Shown one piece after another: positions 36,127 through 44,485 of a DNA stretch of 64,000 nucleotides. A program made the translations under genes and the position numbers. The notes under the pieces were generated by a model. It did no database searches. It was given only the letters and a program-made list of their open reading frames with translations, and was not told the DNA's origin. This DNA is from Sphingomonas sp. QA11 (GTDB lineage Bacteria > Pseudomonadota > Alphaproteobacteria > Sphingomonadales > Sphingomonadaceae): contig NZ_CP098774.1 in assembly GCF_028473665.1 (NCBI RefSeq), forward strand, positions 4,955,501 through 5,019,500, read 5' to 3'. Numbering within the stretch: the stretch's first letter is position 1; each line of letters opens with the position of its first letter.

Positions 36127-36659
36127 GCGGCTGGCGGCCCGGCGACGCGAAGCGCGCGACCCGGTCGATGATCCGGGTGGATCAGGCGGGCGAATATGGC
36201 GCGACGCGCATCTATGCCGGCCAGCTTGCGGTGATGGGGGATCGCACGCCCGCCGCGCGGAAGATTGCCGGCATGGCCGGGCAGGAGGAGCGCCACCGCG
36301 CTTTCTTCGACGCGATGATGGCACGGCGCGGCGTGCGGCCGACCCTGCTCCAGCCCTTCTGGGACGTTGCCGGCTTCGCGCTCGGCGCGGTGACGGCGGC
36401 GATCGGGCCGGAGGCGGCGATGGCCTGCACCGCCGCGGTCGAGACCGAGATCGACAAGCATTATTCGGAACAGCTCGCCCTGCTCGGGGAGAGCGACCCG
36501 GAACTATCCGAGGCGATCGCGGATTTTCAGGCTGAAGAGGTCGAGCATCGCGAGACCGCGCTTGCCTCCGGGGCCGAGCGTGCTCTCGGGTATCCGCTGC
36601 TGAGCGGCCTGATCCGCCTCGGCTGCAAGGCGGCGATCGCCACCGCCAAACGCATTTGA
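36123..36659 (+). CDS. coq7: Demethoxyubiquinone hydroxylase Coq7
   Basis: A 178-residue di-iron carboxylate enzyme that performs the penultimate hydroxylation of ubiquinone synthesis. Iron ligands are visible in MIRVDQAGEYGATRIYAGQ, AGQEERHRAFFD, CTAAVETEIDKHY and FQAEEVEHRETA. GTG start overlapping the dsbB stop. Long homologues lack a close upstream Met, which supports this start. Confidence 0.95.
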   Translation: MSGWRPGDAKRATRSMIRVDQAGEYGATRIYAGQLAVMGDRTPAARKIAGMAGQEERHRAFFDAMMARRGVRPTLLQPFWDVAGFALGAVTAAIGPEAAMACTAAVETEIDKHYSEQLALLGESDPELSEAIADFQAEEVEHRETALASGAERALGYPLLSGLIRLGCKAAIATAKRI

Positions 36660-36686
36660 ACGACTCGGATTGAACGGGAGAGTGTG

Positions 36687-37157
36687 ATGATTGTCAGGAT
36701 CCTGGTGTCCGCCCTGGCGCTGGCCGTGGCCGGCCCGGCGTTCGCCCAGGTCGTCGGGCCGGTCCTGCCCGGCGCGCGCGTGGTGGTGCCGAAGGGCCCG
36801 GCCGAGGTGTCGCGCAGCGCGCCGGTCAACGGCGTCATCACCCTGTTCGGCAACGAACGCTGCCCGACCAATGCCGAAGGCAGCGAAGTGGTGGTGTGCG
36901 TGCGCGGCAAGCCGAGCGAGCAGTTCCGCATCCCCAAGGACGTGCGCGAGCTTCAGGTCACGCCGGAAAACCAGAGCTGGGCGGTGAGGGCGCAGGGGCT
37001 GGTCGATGATCCGACCGTTGGCGGCGGTGTCGGCAGCTGCTCGACCGTCGGCGCGGGCGGGCAGAGCGGCTGCTTCCTCCAGCGGGCGCAGCAGGCCAAG
37101 CGCGAGAACCAGGCGAAGAAGGCAGCGCAGAAGCAGCTCGAAGATTCGCTGCCCTGA
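36687..37157 (+). CDS. Secreted hypothetical protein
   Basis: A 156-residue protein. MIVRILVSALALAVAGPAFA is a signal peptide. The mature protein has four Cys (NERCPTN, VVVCVRG, GSCSTVG, SGCFLQ) that could form two disulfides, and a Lys/Gln-rich C-terminal helix (QRAQQAKRENQAKKAAQKQLEDSLP). GGGAG lies six bases before ATG 36687. No family recognised. Position right after dsbB-coq7 makes oxidative folding of its cysteines plausible but unproven. Confidence 0.78.
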   Translation: MIVRILVSALALAVAGPAFAQVVGPVLPGARVVVPKGPAEVSRSAPVNGVITLFGNERCPTNAEGSEVVVCVRGKPSEQFRIPKDVRELQVTPENQSWAVRAQGLVDDPTVGGGVGSCSTVGAGGQSGCFLQRAQQAKRENQAKKAAQKQLEDSLP

Positions 37158-37219
37158 TGCTTTGACCTGCCGGGCCCGCTTCGGTTAGGGCTTGCTCCTC
37201 TCAGTGGGCAGGGCAGGCG

Positions 37220-37729
37220 ATGGCGACGGTGACGGGCGGGACGGCGCGGGTTAGGCCGCTCGCGGTCGACGGATACGAGAAATTCCTGGCGATCGCCGCG
37301 ATCGTGCTGCTCGCGACGGTGCTGGTGGCGCTGGCGCGGGGCTATCCGCACTGGGGCGCGGTGCCCGTCCTCGTCTGGGCGCATCTCGCCACGATCCTGC
37401 CGGCGCTGGCCCTGACGCCGGTGATGCTGCTGCGTCCGCGCGGCGACCAGCCGCACCGCCTGCTCGGCAGGATCTGGGTCGCGGCGATGCTGCTGACCGC
37501 GATCCTGTCCTTCGGCGTGCGCGAGAGCCGGCACGGTTCACTTGGCCCCGTCCATGTCATTTCGGCCTATGTGGTCATCGTCGCGCCCCTGATCTGGTGG
37601 ACGGCGCGCCATCACCGGGTTGCCACGCACCGCAGGCTGGTGGGCGGCATGGTGACGGGCGCCCTGCTCATCGCCGGTTTCTTCACCTTCCCTTTCGGAC
37701 GCATGCTCGGCGCCTGGCTGTTCGGCTAA
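37220..37729 (+). CDS. DUF2306-like membrane protein
   Basis: A 169-residue protein with four predicted transmembrane helices. Conserved-looking polar residues lie near the helices: WAHLATILPALALTPVMLL, HRLLGRIWVAAML, HGSLGPVHVISAYVVIVAPL, HRRLVGGMVTGALLIAGFF. The His pattern is that of DUF2306 proteins, suspected heme or quinone binders. Function unknown. Four bases separate it from the next membrane protein, so co-expression is likely. Confidence 0.82.
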   Translation: MATVTGGTARVRPLAVDGYEKFLAIAAIVLLATVLVALARGYPHWGAVPVLVWAHLATILPALALTPVMLLRPRGDQPHRLLGRIWVAAMLLTAILSFGVRESRHGSLGPVHVISAYVVIVAPLIWWTARHHRVATHRRLVGGMVTGALLIAGFFTFPFGRMLGAWLFG

Positions 37730-37733
37730 CATC

Positions 37734-39212
37734 ATGACCCTGACGCCTCAGACCGCCCCGGCCCGCGCGCCGCACAAGCTCGCGCTCGGCCTGTTCGTGC
37801 TGATATGGTTCTCGATCAGCTGGTTCGGCTCGTCGGAGTATAATCCCAACAACTCGACGCGCCTGTTCACCGCGGTTTCCCTTGTCGAACGGGGCGACGC
37901 GACGATCGACGAGTTCCGCACGCTGACGATCGACAAGGCCGAATTCGGCAAGCACACCTATCTCGACAAGGCGCCGGGCATGACGATCATGGCGATGCCG
38001 GCGGTGTGGATCGCCGATACGCTGACCGGCACCACCGTCGCGCCCTATGCCAAGACGATCGAGAGCGACGGGCTGTGGCGCTATATGCGGTTGCGGCAGC
38101 GGATCGCGGTGGCGATGACGGTCGCTGTCCTCACCGCCTTCGCCGCGGTGCTGCTGTTCGATCTCGCGACCGGCATCACCGGCAGCCCGCGCGCCGGTTT
38201 CGTCACCGCGCTCGCCTATGCGATGGCAACCCCGGTATGGGGCTGGTCGACCACGCTGTTCGGCCATGCGCCGGTCGGCGCGCTGCTGCTGATCGCGACC
38301 TGGGCGATCTGGCGCGGCACATCGGGCGAGCGCGAGGTCGGGCGATGGCGCTACCCGCTGCTGGCCGGGGCAGCGCTCGGCTGGGCGCTGGTCGTCGAAT
38401 TTCCCGTGGTCATCCCCGCCTTGCCGATCGTCGTCTGGGTGGTCTGGCGGACACGCGACCTGGCCTGGCCGGTCCGCGCACGGCTGTTCGGGCTGGCCGC
38501 CGCGGCGGGGCTGGTCATGCTGGTGCCGCTGCTGATCTACAACAGCATCGCCTTCGGCACGCCGTTCAAGGTCGGCTATCAGGGCGTGGTCGGTTTCAAC
38601 GGCATGCAGCAGGGGTTCTTCGGGCTTACCTATCCCAAGATCGAGGTGCTGGCGCAGATCATCTTCGGCACCGAACGGGGACTGATCTGGGTCGCGCCGG
38701 TGCTGGTGCTCGCGCCGTTCGGGCTGGCGCGGCTGATCCGGTCGCCGGCGACGCGCGACCTGGGCTGGCTCTGCACCGCGATCACCATTGCCGTGCTCCT
38801 CTACAATGCAGCCTATGTCTATTGGGATGGCGGGCATGCGACCGGCCCGCGCCATTCGGTGCCGATGATCGGCTTCCTGTGCCTGGGGCTGGCGCCGCTG
38901 TGGCAGGGCTGGCGCGCGACCGGGCGGGGCTGGATCGCCGGGCTGATCGGGTCGGGCATGGTCATCAATCTCGCCATCGCCTCGGCCGAGATCGCGGCCC
39001 CGCACGGCTACCGCTTTCCGCTGGTCGATCCGGTCATGCGGAAATTCCTGCGCGGCGATATCCACACGATCGCCGGCGACTATTGGGGCTGGTCGCAGGG
39101 GCTTGGTCTGGTCCCGTGGCTCGCGGTCGCCGGGCCGCTGCTGTGGTGGCTGATCCGCGAGGCGGCCTTGTCGGGCGCCGAACACAGGGATATCAAGACC
39201 ACTCTCGCGTGA
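37734..39212 (+). CDS. Polytopic membrane protein, possible GT-C type glycosyltransferase
   Basis: A 492-residue protein with about 10-12 hydrophobic helices. The first periplasmic loop NSTRLFTAVSLVERGDATIDEFRTLTIDKAEFGKHTYLDKAPGMTIMAMPA is acidic, with a D-E and DKAPG pattern reminiscent of GT-C (dolichyl-phosphate-mannose or ArnT-like) enzymes. A later loop has YVYWDGGHATGPRHSVPM. A lipid-linked sugar transferase is a reasonable guess, but no catalytic residue is proven. Downstream of the DUF2306 gene. Confidence 0.7.
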   Translation: MTLTPQTAPARAPHKLALGLFVLIWFSISWFGSSEYNPNNSTRLFTAVSLVERGDATIDEFRTLTIDKAEFGKHTYLDKAPGMTIMAMPAVWIADTLTGTTVAPYAKTIESDGLWRYMRLRQRIAVAMTVAVLTAFAAVLLFDLATGITGSPRAGFVTALAYAMATPVWGWSTTLFGHAPVGALLLIATWAIWRGTSGEREVGRWRYPLLAGAALGWALVVEFPVVIPALPIVVWVVWRTRDLAWPVRARLFGLAAAAGLVMLVPLLIYNSIAFGTPFKVGYQGVVGFNGMQQGFFGLTYPKIEVLAQIIFGTERGLIWVAPVLVLAPFGLARLIRSPATRDLGWLCTAITIAVLLYNAAYVYWDGGHATGPRHSVPMIGFLCLGLAPLWQGWRATGRGWIAGLIGSGMVINLAIASAEIAAPHGYRFPLVDPVMRKFLRGDIHTIAGDYWGWSQGLGLVPWLAVAGPLLWWLIREAALSGAEHRDIKTTLA

Positions 39213-39297
39213 CTGGCGAAGCGTGGAGCACCACGGGGAAGCGCGGGACATCGACGCCGCTCGCCTGGGCAGATCCTCGACCTTAAGGAACGTCCTT

Positions 39298-40026
39298 ATG
39301 CCCGGGCTGTCGTCGATCCGCATTGCCTTCCTGCTCTTTCCCGACGTCACCCAGCTCGACCTGACCGGGCCCGCGCAGGTCCTGTCGCGGCTGGGGAACG
39401 CCACCATCGATCTCGTCGCGCGGGATGTCGCGCCGGTGGCGACCGACGCCGGCTTCGCGCTGCTGCCCACCGCGACCTTCGCCGATGCGCCGCCGCCCGA
39501 TATCCTCTGCATCCCCGGCGGCTTCGGCGTGAACGACGCGATGGAGGATCCGGCGACGCTTGCCTGGGTCGGGCGGGCGGCGGCGGGCGCGACCTGGGTG
39601 ACGAGCGTCTGCACCGGGGCGCTGCTGCTCGGCGCGGCCGGGCTGCTCAGGGGGTATCGCGCCACGACTCACTGGGCGTCGCACCATCATCTTGCCGCGT
39701 TCGGTGCGATTCCGGTCAGGGAGCGCGTGGTGTTCGACCGCAACCGTGTCACTGGCGGCGGGGTGACCGCCGGGATCGATTTCGGCCTCGCGCTCACGGC
39801 CGCGATCCGCGGGGAAGCGCATGCCCGGCTGGTCCAGCTGGGTCTCGAATATGATCCCCACCCGCCGTTCGATTCGGGATCGCCCGAACATGCCGACGAC
39901 GCGACAATCGCACGCTACCAGGCGCTCGCCGCGAAATCCGCACCGGGTCGTGAGTCACGGACGCGGGCGGCGGCTGAGCGGATGATGTCCGGCGGCGACG
40001 GCGTGGCAGCGCCGCCGCGAGCATAG
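39298..40026 (+). CDS. DJ-1/PfpI family protein (isonitrile hydratase-like)
   Basis: A 242-residue protein. IRIAFLLFPDVTQLDLTGPAQVLSRL, DILCIPGGFGVNDAM and the nucleophile Cys in TSVCTGALLLGAAGLLRGYRATTHW fit the isonitrile hydratase / ThiJ subgroup. A 40-residue C-terminal tail (RESRTRAAAERMMSGGDGVAA) is extra. The start at 39298 has AAGGA seven bases upstream. Substrate unknown. Confidence 0.87.
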   Translation: MPGLSSIRIAFLLFPDVTQLDLTGPAQVLSRLGNATIDLVARDVAPVATDAGFALLPTATFADAPPPDILCIPGGFGVNDAMEDPATLAWVGRAAAGATWVTSVCTGALLLGAAGLLRGYRATTHWASHHHLAAFGAIPVRERVVFDRNRVTGGGVTAGIDFGLALTAAIRGEAHARLVQLGLEYDPHPPFDSGSPEHADDATIARYQALAAKSAPGRESRTRAAAERMMSGGDGVAAPPRA

Positions 40027-40030
40027 CGCC

Positions 40031-40147
40031 CTTGTTCTTCCCCGGCGGAGGCCGGGGTCCAGCTAGCGAAGATTGGTGAGAGGGCGCTGCGCTTCATTAC
40101 CAGGGACATTCCAACTGGACCCCGGCCTTCGCCGGGGAAGAACCAAG
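40031..40147. repeat. Near-perfect 32/33-base inverted repeat between convergent genes
   Basis: The left arm (40031-40062, ...TTCCCCGGCGGAGGCCGGGG...) and right arm (40115-40147) are complementary except one mismatch and one indel, with a 52-base loop. It starts five bases after the DJ-1 stop and ends before the 88-codon ORF on the other strand. It could fold into a long RNA hairpin that ends both transcripts. Sequence type (GGACCCCGGC...GCCGGGG) is that of a dispersed palindrome. Confidence 0.7.
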
Positions 40148-40169
40148 TCTATAAGACGCCGCCGCCGCC

Positions 40170-40436
40170 TCACCGCGGATTCAACGGGAACACTACATAA
40201 CCCCGGAAATGCGGGGTCGCCTCAAGTACGACGGGCATCCGCCATTCCCCGCCCTGAAGCAGCCCGATTCGGAACGGAATCTTCATCCGGTCGAGCCGTG
40301 CGAGATAGCCGGCATAGCCCGGGTTGACGCATTGGCCCTGATAGAGTTGCAGCGCCGCTTCGGCCCGGCGCTCGGCCTGAGTGGTGGGCTTGGGGTAGCC
40401 GTATTCGTCGAACGCGTTGATCTGTGCCCGGTTCAC
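40170..40436 (-). CDS. Small hypothetical ORF, in frame behind the metallo-beta-lactamase
   Basis: 88 codons from GTG 40436. The sequence is protein-like: NRAQINAFDEYGYPKPTTQAERRAEAALQLYQGQCVNPGYAGYLARLDRM and WRMPVVLEATPHFRGYVVFPLNPR. No signal peptide or recognised domain; one Cys. The reading frame stays open upstream for 20 further codons (LSRRIPLDRRGDPTAGRVKV) until the stop of the beta-lactamase gene in the same frame, yet those codons hold no start. It may be the remnant of a longer gene, a read-through extension, or a short gene with a poor GTG start. Confidence 0.5.
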   Translation of the reverse strand: MNRAQINAFDEYGYPKPTTQAERRAEAALQLYQGQCVNPGYAGYLARLDRMKIPFRIGLLQGGEWRMPVVLEATPHFRGYVVFPLNPR

Positions 40437-40496
40437 CTTGACCCGGCCGGCCGTGGGATCGCCGCGCCGGTCGAGAGGGATGCGACGGGAGAGCGT

Positions 40497-41417
40497 TCAG
40501 GGCGTCGCCATGTTCGCCCGTTCGCTGGCGAGGCGCGTATTCAGCGCGGTCTCATATTTGGCCGCGTAGGCGCGGCAGGCGCCGGGATCGACGAACGGGT
40601 TGGGCGTCTCGTGCCCGCGGAATTTCGCCAGTTTGACGTCGCCGCCCGACGCGTCCGGATGGGACGTGACGAGGATATCGCAGGGAAGCGCGGCAACCAC
40701 CCCGAAGGTCTTGCGGAACGCGGCCACCCCTGTCGCGTGTTTCGGGTCCGAAAAGGCCCAGTCTTTGGTCGATACGGGGTTGAGGCTCGCGCCGAACACC
40801 ATGTTCCGGCAGACGCGGCCGGCGCAGGAACGCCAGGTCCAGCTCATGCTGCCGGCTGTATGCCCCGGTGTGGCGCGCGCGGTGATGACCGTGTCGCCGA
40901 GCCGAAGCTTCTCGCCGTCATCCAGCGTGCGCACGCCGGCGACTGGCGGGTAACTTTCGAGCTGTCCGAATTGCGGGTCGTCGGCCACACTATGCCCGAG
41001 GCGGAGTATCTGTGCGCCCGCCCGGCTGGCGACGACGCGCGCGCCGCTATCGCGCGCCAGCGCGGCGATGCCGCCGGCATGGTCATAATGCGGCTCGGTG
41101 CTGAGGATGAACTTCACGTCCTTCACGCTGAAGCCGAGCTGGCGGATATGCGCCTCGATATCCTCGACCGCCTGCGGCACCGCGCCGTCGATCAGGATCA
41201 GCCCGGCGCTGGTGCGGATCAGCCCGACATTCAGCCCGCCGAACCCGACCAGATAGAAATTGCCGTGCACCTGCACCGGTGCCTGCGGCGTCAGCCAGCG
41301 CGCGGCATAATTGGGTGCGATCGGCCGGGTCAGCGGATCGTCCACCGGTGCCGCCGCCATCGCCGCCACCGAGGCCATCGCCGCGCCGATCACGCTGCCG
41401 AACATCATCCACTTCAT
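40497..41417 (-). CDS. Subclass B3 metallo-beta-lactamase (Glu116 variant)
   Basis: A 306-residue protein with a signal peptide (MKWMMFGSVIGAAMASVAAMA). The zinc signature reads STEPHYDHAGG: Glu108, His110, Asp112, His113, corresponding to standard positions 116, 118, 120 and 121. TPGHTAGS (His186, position 196) and VTSHPDAS (His253, position 263) complete the sites. The usual first His is Glu, so the Zn1 site is altered as in B3-E enzymes such as SIE-1 of Sphingobium indicum. It should hydrolyse beta-lactams in the periplasm; activity spectrum and metal need cannot be read here. GGGAGAG precedes the ATG. Confidence 0.93.
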   Translation of the reverse strand: MKWMMFGSVIGAAMASVAAMAAAPVDDPLTRPIAPNYAARWLTPQAPVQVHGNFYLVGFGGLNVGLIRTSAGLILIDGAVPQAVEDIEAHIRQLGFSVKDVKFILSTEPHYDHAGGIAALARDSGARVVASRAGAQILRLGHSVADDPQFGQLESYPPVAGVRTLDDGEKLRLGDTVITARATPGHTAGSMSWTWRSCAGRVCRNMVFGASLNPVSTKDWAFSDPKHATGVAAFRKTFGVVAALPCDILVTSHPDASGGDVKLAKFRGHETPNPFVDPGACRAYAAKYETALNTRLASERANMATP

Positions 41418-41687
41418 CGACGCTCTCCCGATTGCTCGCGCGACGATGTCGCGGCGGCGTCAGCACGACAAAACATCTTATCTCGACGGAGACCCCAATT
41501 GGATTTGGGGCTCATGCCTGTTTGCGTGGCTGCCGGTGCGTGGGTCAGCGCGAACATAGGCTATGCGCGGTCAAGTTAAGGCGCGAATCGCGCGCACGAT
41601 GCGCTTTTCAAAAATCTTGGCGGCGTAGGCAAAACGCCGCTGGCTTGCTAAGCGGCGGGTTCACATGGCAGTTTTGGGTGAATGTTG
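41418..41687. other. 270-bp gap between divergent beta-lactamase and methyltransferase genes
   Basis: No ORF is supportable. A small hairpin CCCCAA/TTGGGG occurs at 41493-41510. G+C drops along this stretch toward the methyltransferase. It should hold the promoters of both neighbours, but no clear -35/-10 pair was found. Confidence 0.5.
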
Positions 41688-42479
41688 ATGGCGAGTGATT
41701 CCAGTCTGAACAGTGGTTTCGCGGCATCTTCCCCGTACGCGCAACCTCGTACGATCCAGTCCCTAGACGAGTGCTATTTCTATCATACGATGGACGTTCC
41801 GGGTCACGGTACGATCAAAGGCGAATGGGACCTCAGAGGTTCGGTGGATGACTACCTTGGCAACTTCGATTTCAAGGGAAAGCGTGTCCTTGATGTCGGA
41901 GCCGCTTCCGGCATTTTAAGTTTTCATATCGAAAAACAGGGAGCAGAGGTCGTATCGTTTGACTTGTCGGAGAATTTTGATTGGGACATTGTCCCATTTG
42001 CTGAAAATAACAACGAGATAGCGCGAAGTGAGCGCCGCAGTCACTTGCGCAAAATAAATAATGGATACTGGCTTTGCCATCAAGCCTTTCAATCCAAGGC
42101 GCAGATGGTCAATGGCGTGGTCTATGATATTCCCCGCTCCATTGGCGCCGTCGACGTGGCCGTGTTTGGCAGTATTTTGCTACATCTCCGTGATCCATTT
42201 CTTGCCTTGGAGAATGCAGCGGCGCTTGCAAAAGAAGCCATCATTGTTTCGGACATCTCGCCCTATAGAAAATTCACCAGCAAGTTTAAAAGAAATCCCC
42301 GATTTATGCCACGCAGCATAAGTCCTGACGGAATAACTGACGGATGGTTCAGGCTTCCTCCACTGCTGGTCCAAGAATATCTTGGTATTCTAGGATTTAA
42401 GAAATCAACTATTGTGTGGAATAATTTCAAATATGGTGAACGCATTCGCCCGATTTACACGATCATAGCGCGAAGGTAG
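41688..42479 (+). CDS. SAM-dependent methyltransferase, A+T-rich (likely acquired)
   Basis: A 263-residue class I methyltransferase: motif I KRVLDVGAASGILSFHIEKQGAEVVSFDLSE, a later acidic strand AVDVAVFGSILLHLRDPFLALENAAAL (post-motif I/motif II), then IIVSDISPYRKF. The N-terminus has CYFYHTMDVPGHGTIKGEWDLRG. Substrate unknown; the layout resembles sugar, tRNA-mo5U34-like or class I small-molecule methyltransferases. ATG 41688 has GGGTG seven bases before it; ATG 41682 is an alternative. Two 60-base lines I counted in it are 40% and 45% G+C, far below the neighbours, so recent transfer is likely. Confidence 0.87.
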   Translation: MASDSSLNSGFAASSPYAQPRTIQSLDECYFYHTMDVPGHGTIKGEWDLRGSVDDYLGNFDFKGKRVLDVGAASGILSFHIEKQGAEVVSFDLSENFDWDIVPFAENNNEIARSERRSHLRKINNGYWLCHQAFQSKAQMVNGVVYDIPRSIGAVDVAVFGSILLHLRDPFLALENAAALAKEAIIVSDISPYRKFTSKFKRNPRFMPRSISPDGITDGWFRLPPLLVQEYLGILGFKKSTIVWNNFKYGERIRPIYTIIARR

Positions 42480-42596
42480 TTTGATGTATCCGTTTCGGAT
42501 GCGCCTTATCTGTGATTGGTCGACTCCTTTGTTTAAGTGCCGCCGGAAAAGCTCTTGCGTCCGCAATCGTGGTGTCGGTCGACGTCGCCGCCGCGA

Positions 42597-43583
42597 CTAG
42601 CTGCCCGTGCCTGTCAAGCGATCCCAATTCCCATGTGCGAGGCCTGTTCGTGCAACGTCGTCGAGCTGAACCTCTTCAAGGAAGCGTCGCGGCGCGCCGC
42701 CTTCCCGGTATTGGTAGGGAAAGTCGGTTGAGAACAGCAGGCGCTCGGGACCGACGATATCGAGGCAGCGAAGGAGATATGCTTCGCTCCACATGCCGCT
42801 GCCGGTCACGTATAGATTGTCGCGAGCGTAATCGGCCAGAGGGCGCCGAAGCTCAAGCGCGCGTTCGAAGACCGCCGATACGCGCTCCAGGTAAAACAGC
42901 ACCACCTCGCCCCAATGGCCGAGGATGATTTGCAGATCAGGCAGTTCGTCGAACACGCCCGTCGCGGCCAAACGGATCCATTGCAGCCCCGCCTCATAGT
43001 GCCAGCCGAGGCCAAAGGCTGCGAGCGCAAGATCGGCCTTCTCGCTCACCCCGGAGTAATTGGCCTCGCGCACCGCGGCTAACGGGATCTGCGGATGGAT
43101 GAAGAGCGGAACGCCGAGCTCTGCCGCCTTCGCCAGCATGGGGCGCATGTCAGGATGATCGAGATGGCGCTGGCGCGTCCGGCCGCAAAGCAGCGCGCCC
43201 TTCAGGCCCAGCTCTCGAACGGCGCGTTCCAACTCGCGCGGGGCTGCGTCGGCATCAGGGGTAGGCAGGGCGGCGAAACCCTGGAAGCGGTCGGGACGGC
43301 GTGCGCAGGTCTCCGCGATCAGGTCGTTCACTCGGTGCGCCATCTCCACAGCAGGTCCGGCTGCGAGATTGTGGAGACCGGGCGTGGTGAGCGAAAGCAC
43401 CTGCACGTCCACGCCCTGCTCATCCATCAGCGCCAGGCGGCCTTCGCCCAGATCGGCGAGGCGGGTTCCGTTCTCACCACCATCGGCAATGGCAGATACC
43501 GGATCGTGCGGGGGCGGCGCCGCGCTCCACGCGTCGCGTACGGCATGAGGGAGGATATGCTCTTCGATCGCGATCAGGCGCAT
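42597..43583 (-). CDS. Amidohydrolase family protein (ACMSD / gamma-resorcylate decarboxylase-like)
   Basis: A 328-residue metal-dependent TIM barrel. Metal and active-site residues are visible: IAIEEHILP (Glu8, His9) at the N-terminus, PLFIHPQIP, IILGHWGEVV and FSTDFPYQYREGGAPRRFLE. Members are decarboxylases or hydrolases of aromatic acids. No other aromatic catabolism gene is close, so the substrate is open. Flanked by the A+T-rich methyltransferase and a small membrane protein; possibly part of the same acquired segment. Confidence 0.9.
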   Translation of the reverse strand: MRLIAIEEHILPHAVRDAWSAAPPPHDPVSAIADGGENGTRLADLGEGRLALMDEQGVDVQVLSLTTPGLHNLAAGPAVEMAHRVNDLIAETCARRPDRFQGFAALPTPDADAAPRELERAVRELGLKGALLCGRTRQRHLDHPDMRPMLAKAAELGVPLFIHPQIPLAAVREANYSGVSEKADLALAAFGLGWHYEAGLQWIRLAATGVFDELPDLQIILGHWGEVVLFYLERVSAVFERALELRRPLADYARDNLYVTGSGMWSEAYLLRCLDIVGPERLLFSTDFPYQYREGGAPRRFLEEVQLDDVARTGLAHGNWDRLTGTGS

Positions 43584-43759
43584 CTGCTATCTCACATGGG
43601 GCGGTAACCGGTAGGGCCAACCAGCCGTCGGCCAAAAAGGTCCGCTTTCAGGGGCATCACGTAACACGATGTTGGGTCGGCAACTGGGCGACAACGGCTA
43701 GTCCGGTGCTGATGGCCGGTTGAATCCCGCCGAACGGCTCGAGGCGGGTGGGATACTGG

Positions 43760-43945
43760 CTACGGCGAGATCTCCCAGATGACCATGTCCGCTGCGTAGC
43801 CGAGAAACGACCATCCGGTCGTTACGGCGAGAACCCACCAATAGAGACTTAGGCTGCCGTACTTTGCAACGACGGCCTTCCACCGAAACACGAGCGAACC
43901 CAGGCTGTAAAGCAGCCCAATCATGGCTCCAATCTGCGTGAACAT
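43760..43945 (-). CDS. Small two-helix membrane protein
   Basis: 61 residues from ATG 43945: MFTQIGAMIGLLYSLGSLVF, RWKAVVAKYGSLSLYWWVLAVTTGWSFLGYAADMVIWEISP. Two hydrophobic segments (about 3-20 and 35-57) are joined by a short basic loop. GGGGG lies seven bases upstream. The longer open frame (from 44116) has an Arg-rich, unlikely N-terminus and is rejected. No family recognised. Confidence 0.55.
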   Translation of the reverse strand: MFTQIGAMIGLLYSLGSLVFRWKAVVAKYGSLSLYWWVLAVTTGWSFLGYAADMVIWEISP

Positions 43946-44485
43946 AGGATCGCCCCCGTTTGCTCTACCTACTTGTTCTTCAATGTTGTGCCATCGGAAA
44001 CGTGCGCAATCGCGAACTGGCAACCATATCGGGAGCGACCGATCTTGCGGCGAAAACGGTCGTCGTCGGTCAACCGATTCACGCGTTGACGTCATCACCC
44101 CAGTTTTGATGGCCAATGTCGATTCATTTTGCCGACCGGTGGCCGCATCATCGCGGGAAGGGCTATTGGCGGCAGCCGCGCCGCGTGCCCTGGCAGCTCA
44201 AGGCAAGATATCGAAATGATCTCGCACTACGATTCTCATAATTCGGCGAATAATATGTGTGTAGCGCCGAAGAAGCGTGTCCTCGTCATCGCAGCGCCAC
44301 ATCCTTCGACTCAAGTACCAAGCGCCGCACACGCCGAAAAACTGGCAACCCAAATGCAAGCGGATTCGAAAAATCGGGGTGGGCGTTGGGTGGCAAAAAT
44401 CTGCGAAGACTTGCTGGGTGGCGGACCATCGGAGCCTTCGGTACTGGAAAACCCTTCTCCGATACTTGTCCGCTCAACCCCCGGC
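43946..44485. other. 540-bp segment without a supportable gene
   Basis: Several short frames are open on both strands, but none shows a family motif, good start or neighbour logic. Base composition is mixed and lower in G+C than the DedA gene to the right (the 60-base line from 44221 is visibly near 47%). Possibly degraded DNA at the right edge of the accessory block that starts near 41.4 kb. Confidence 0.5.
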
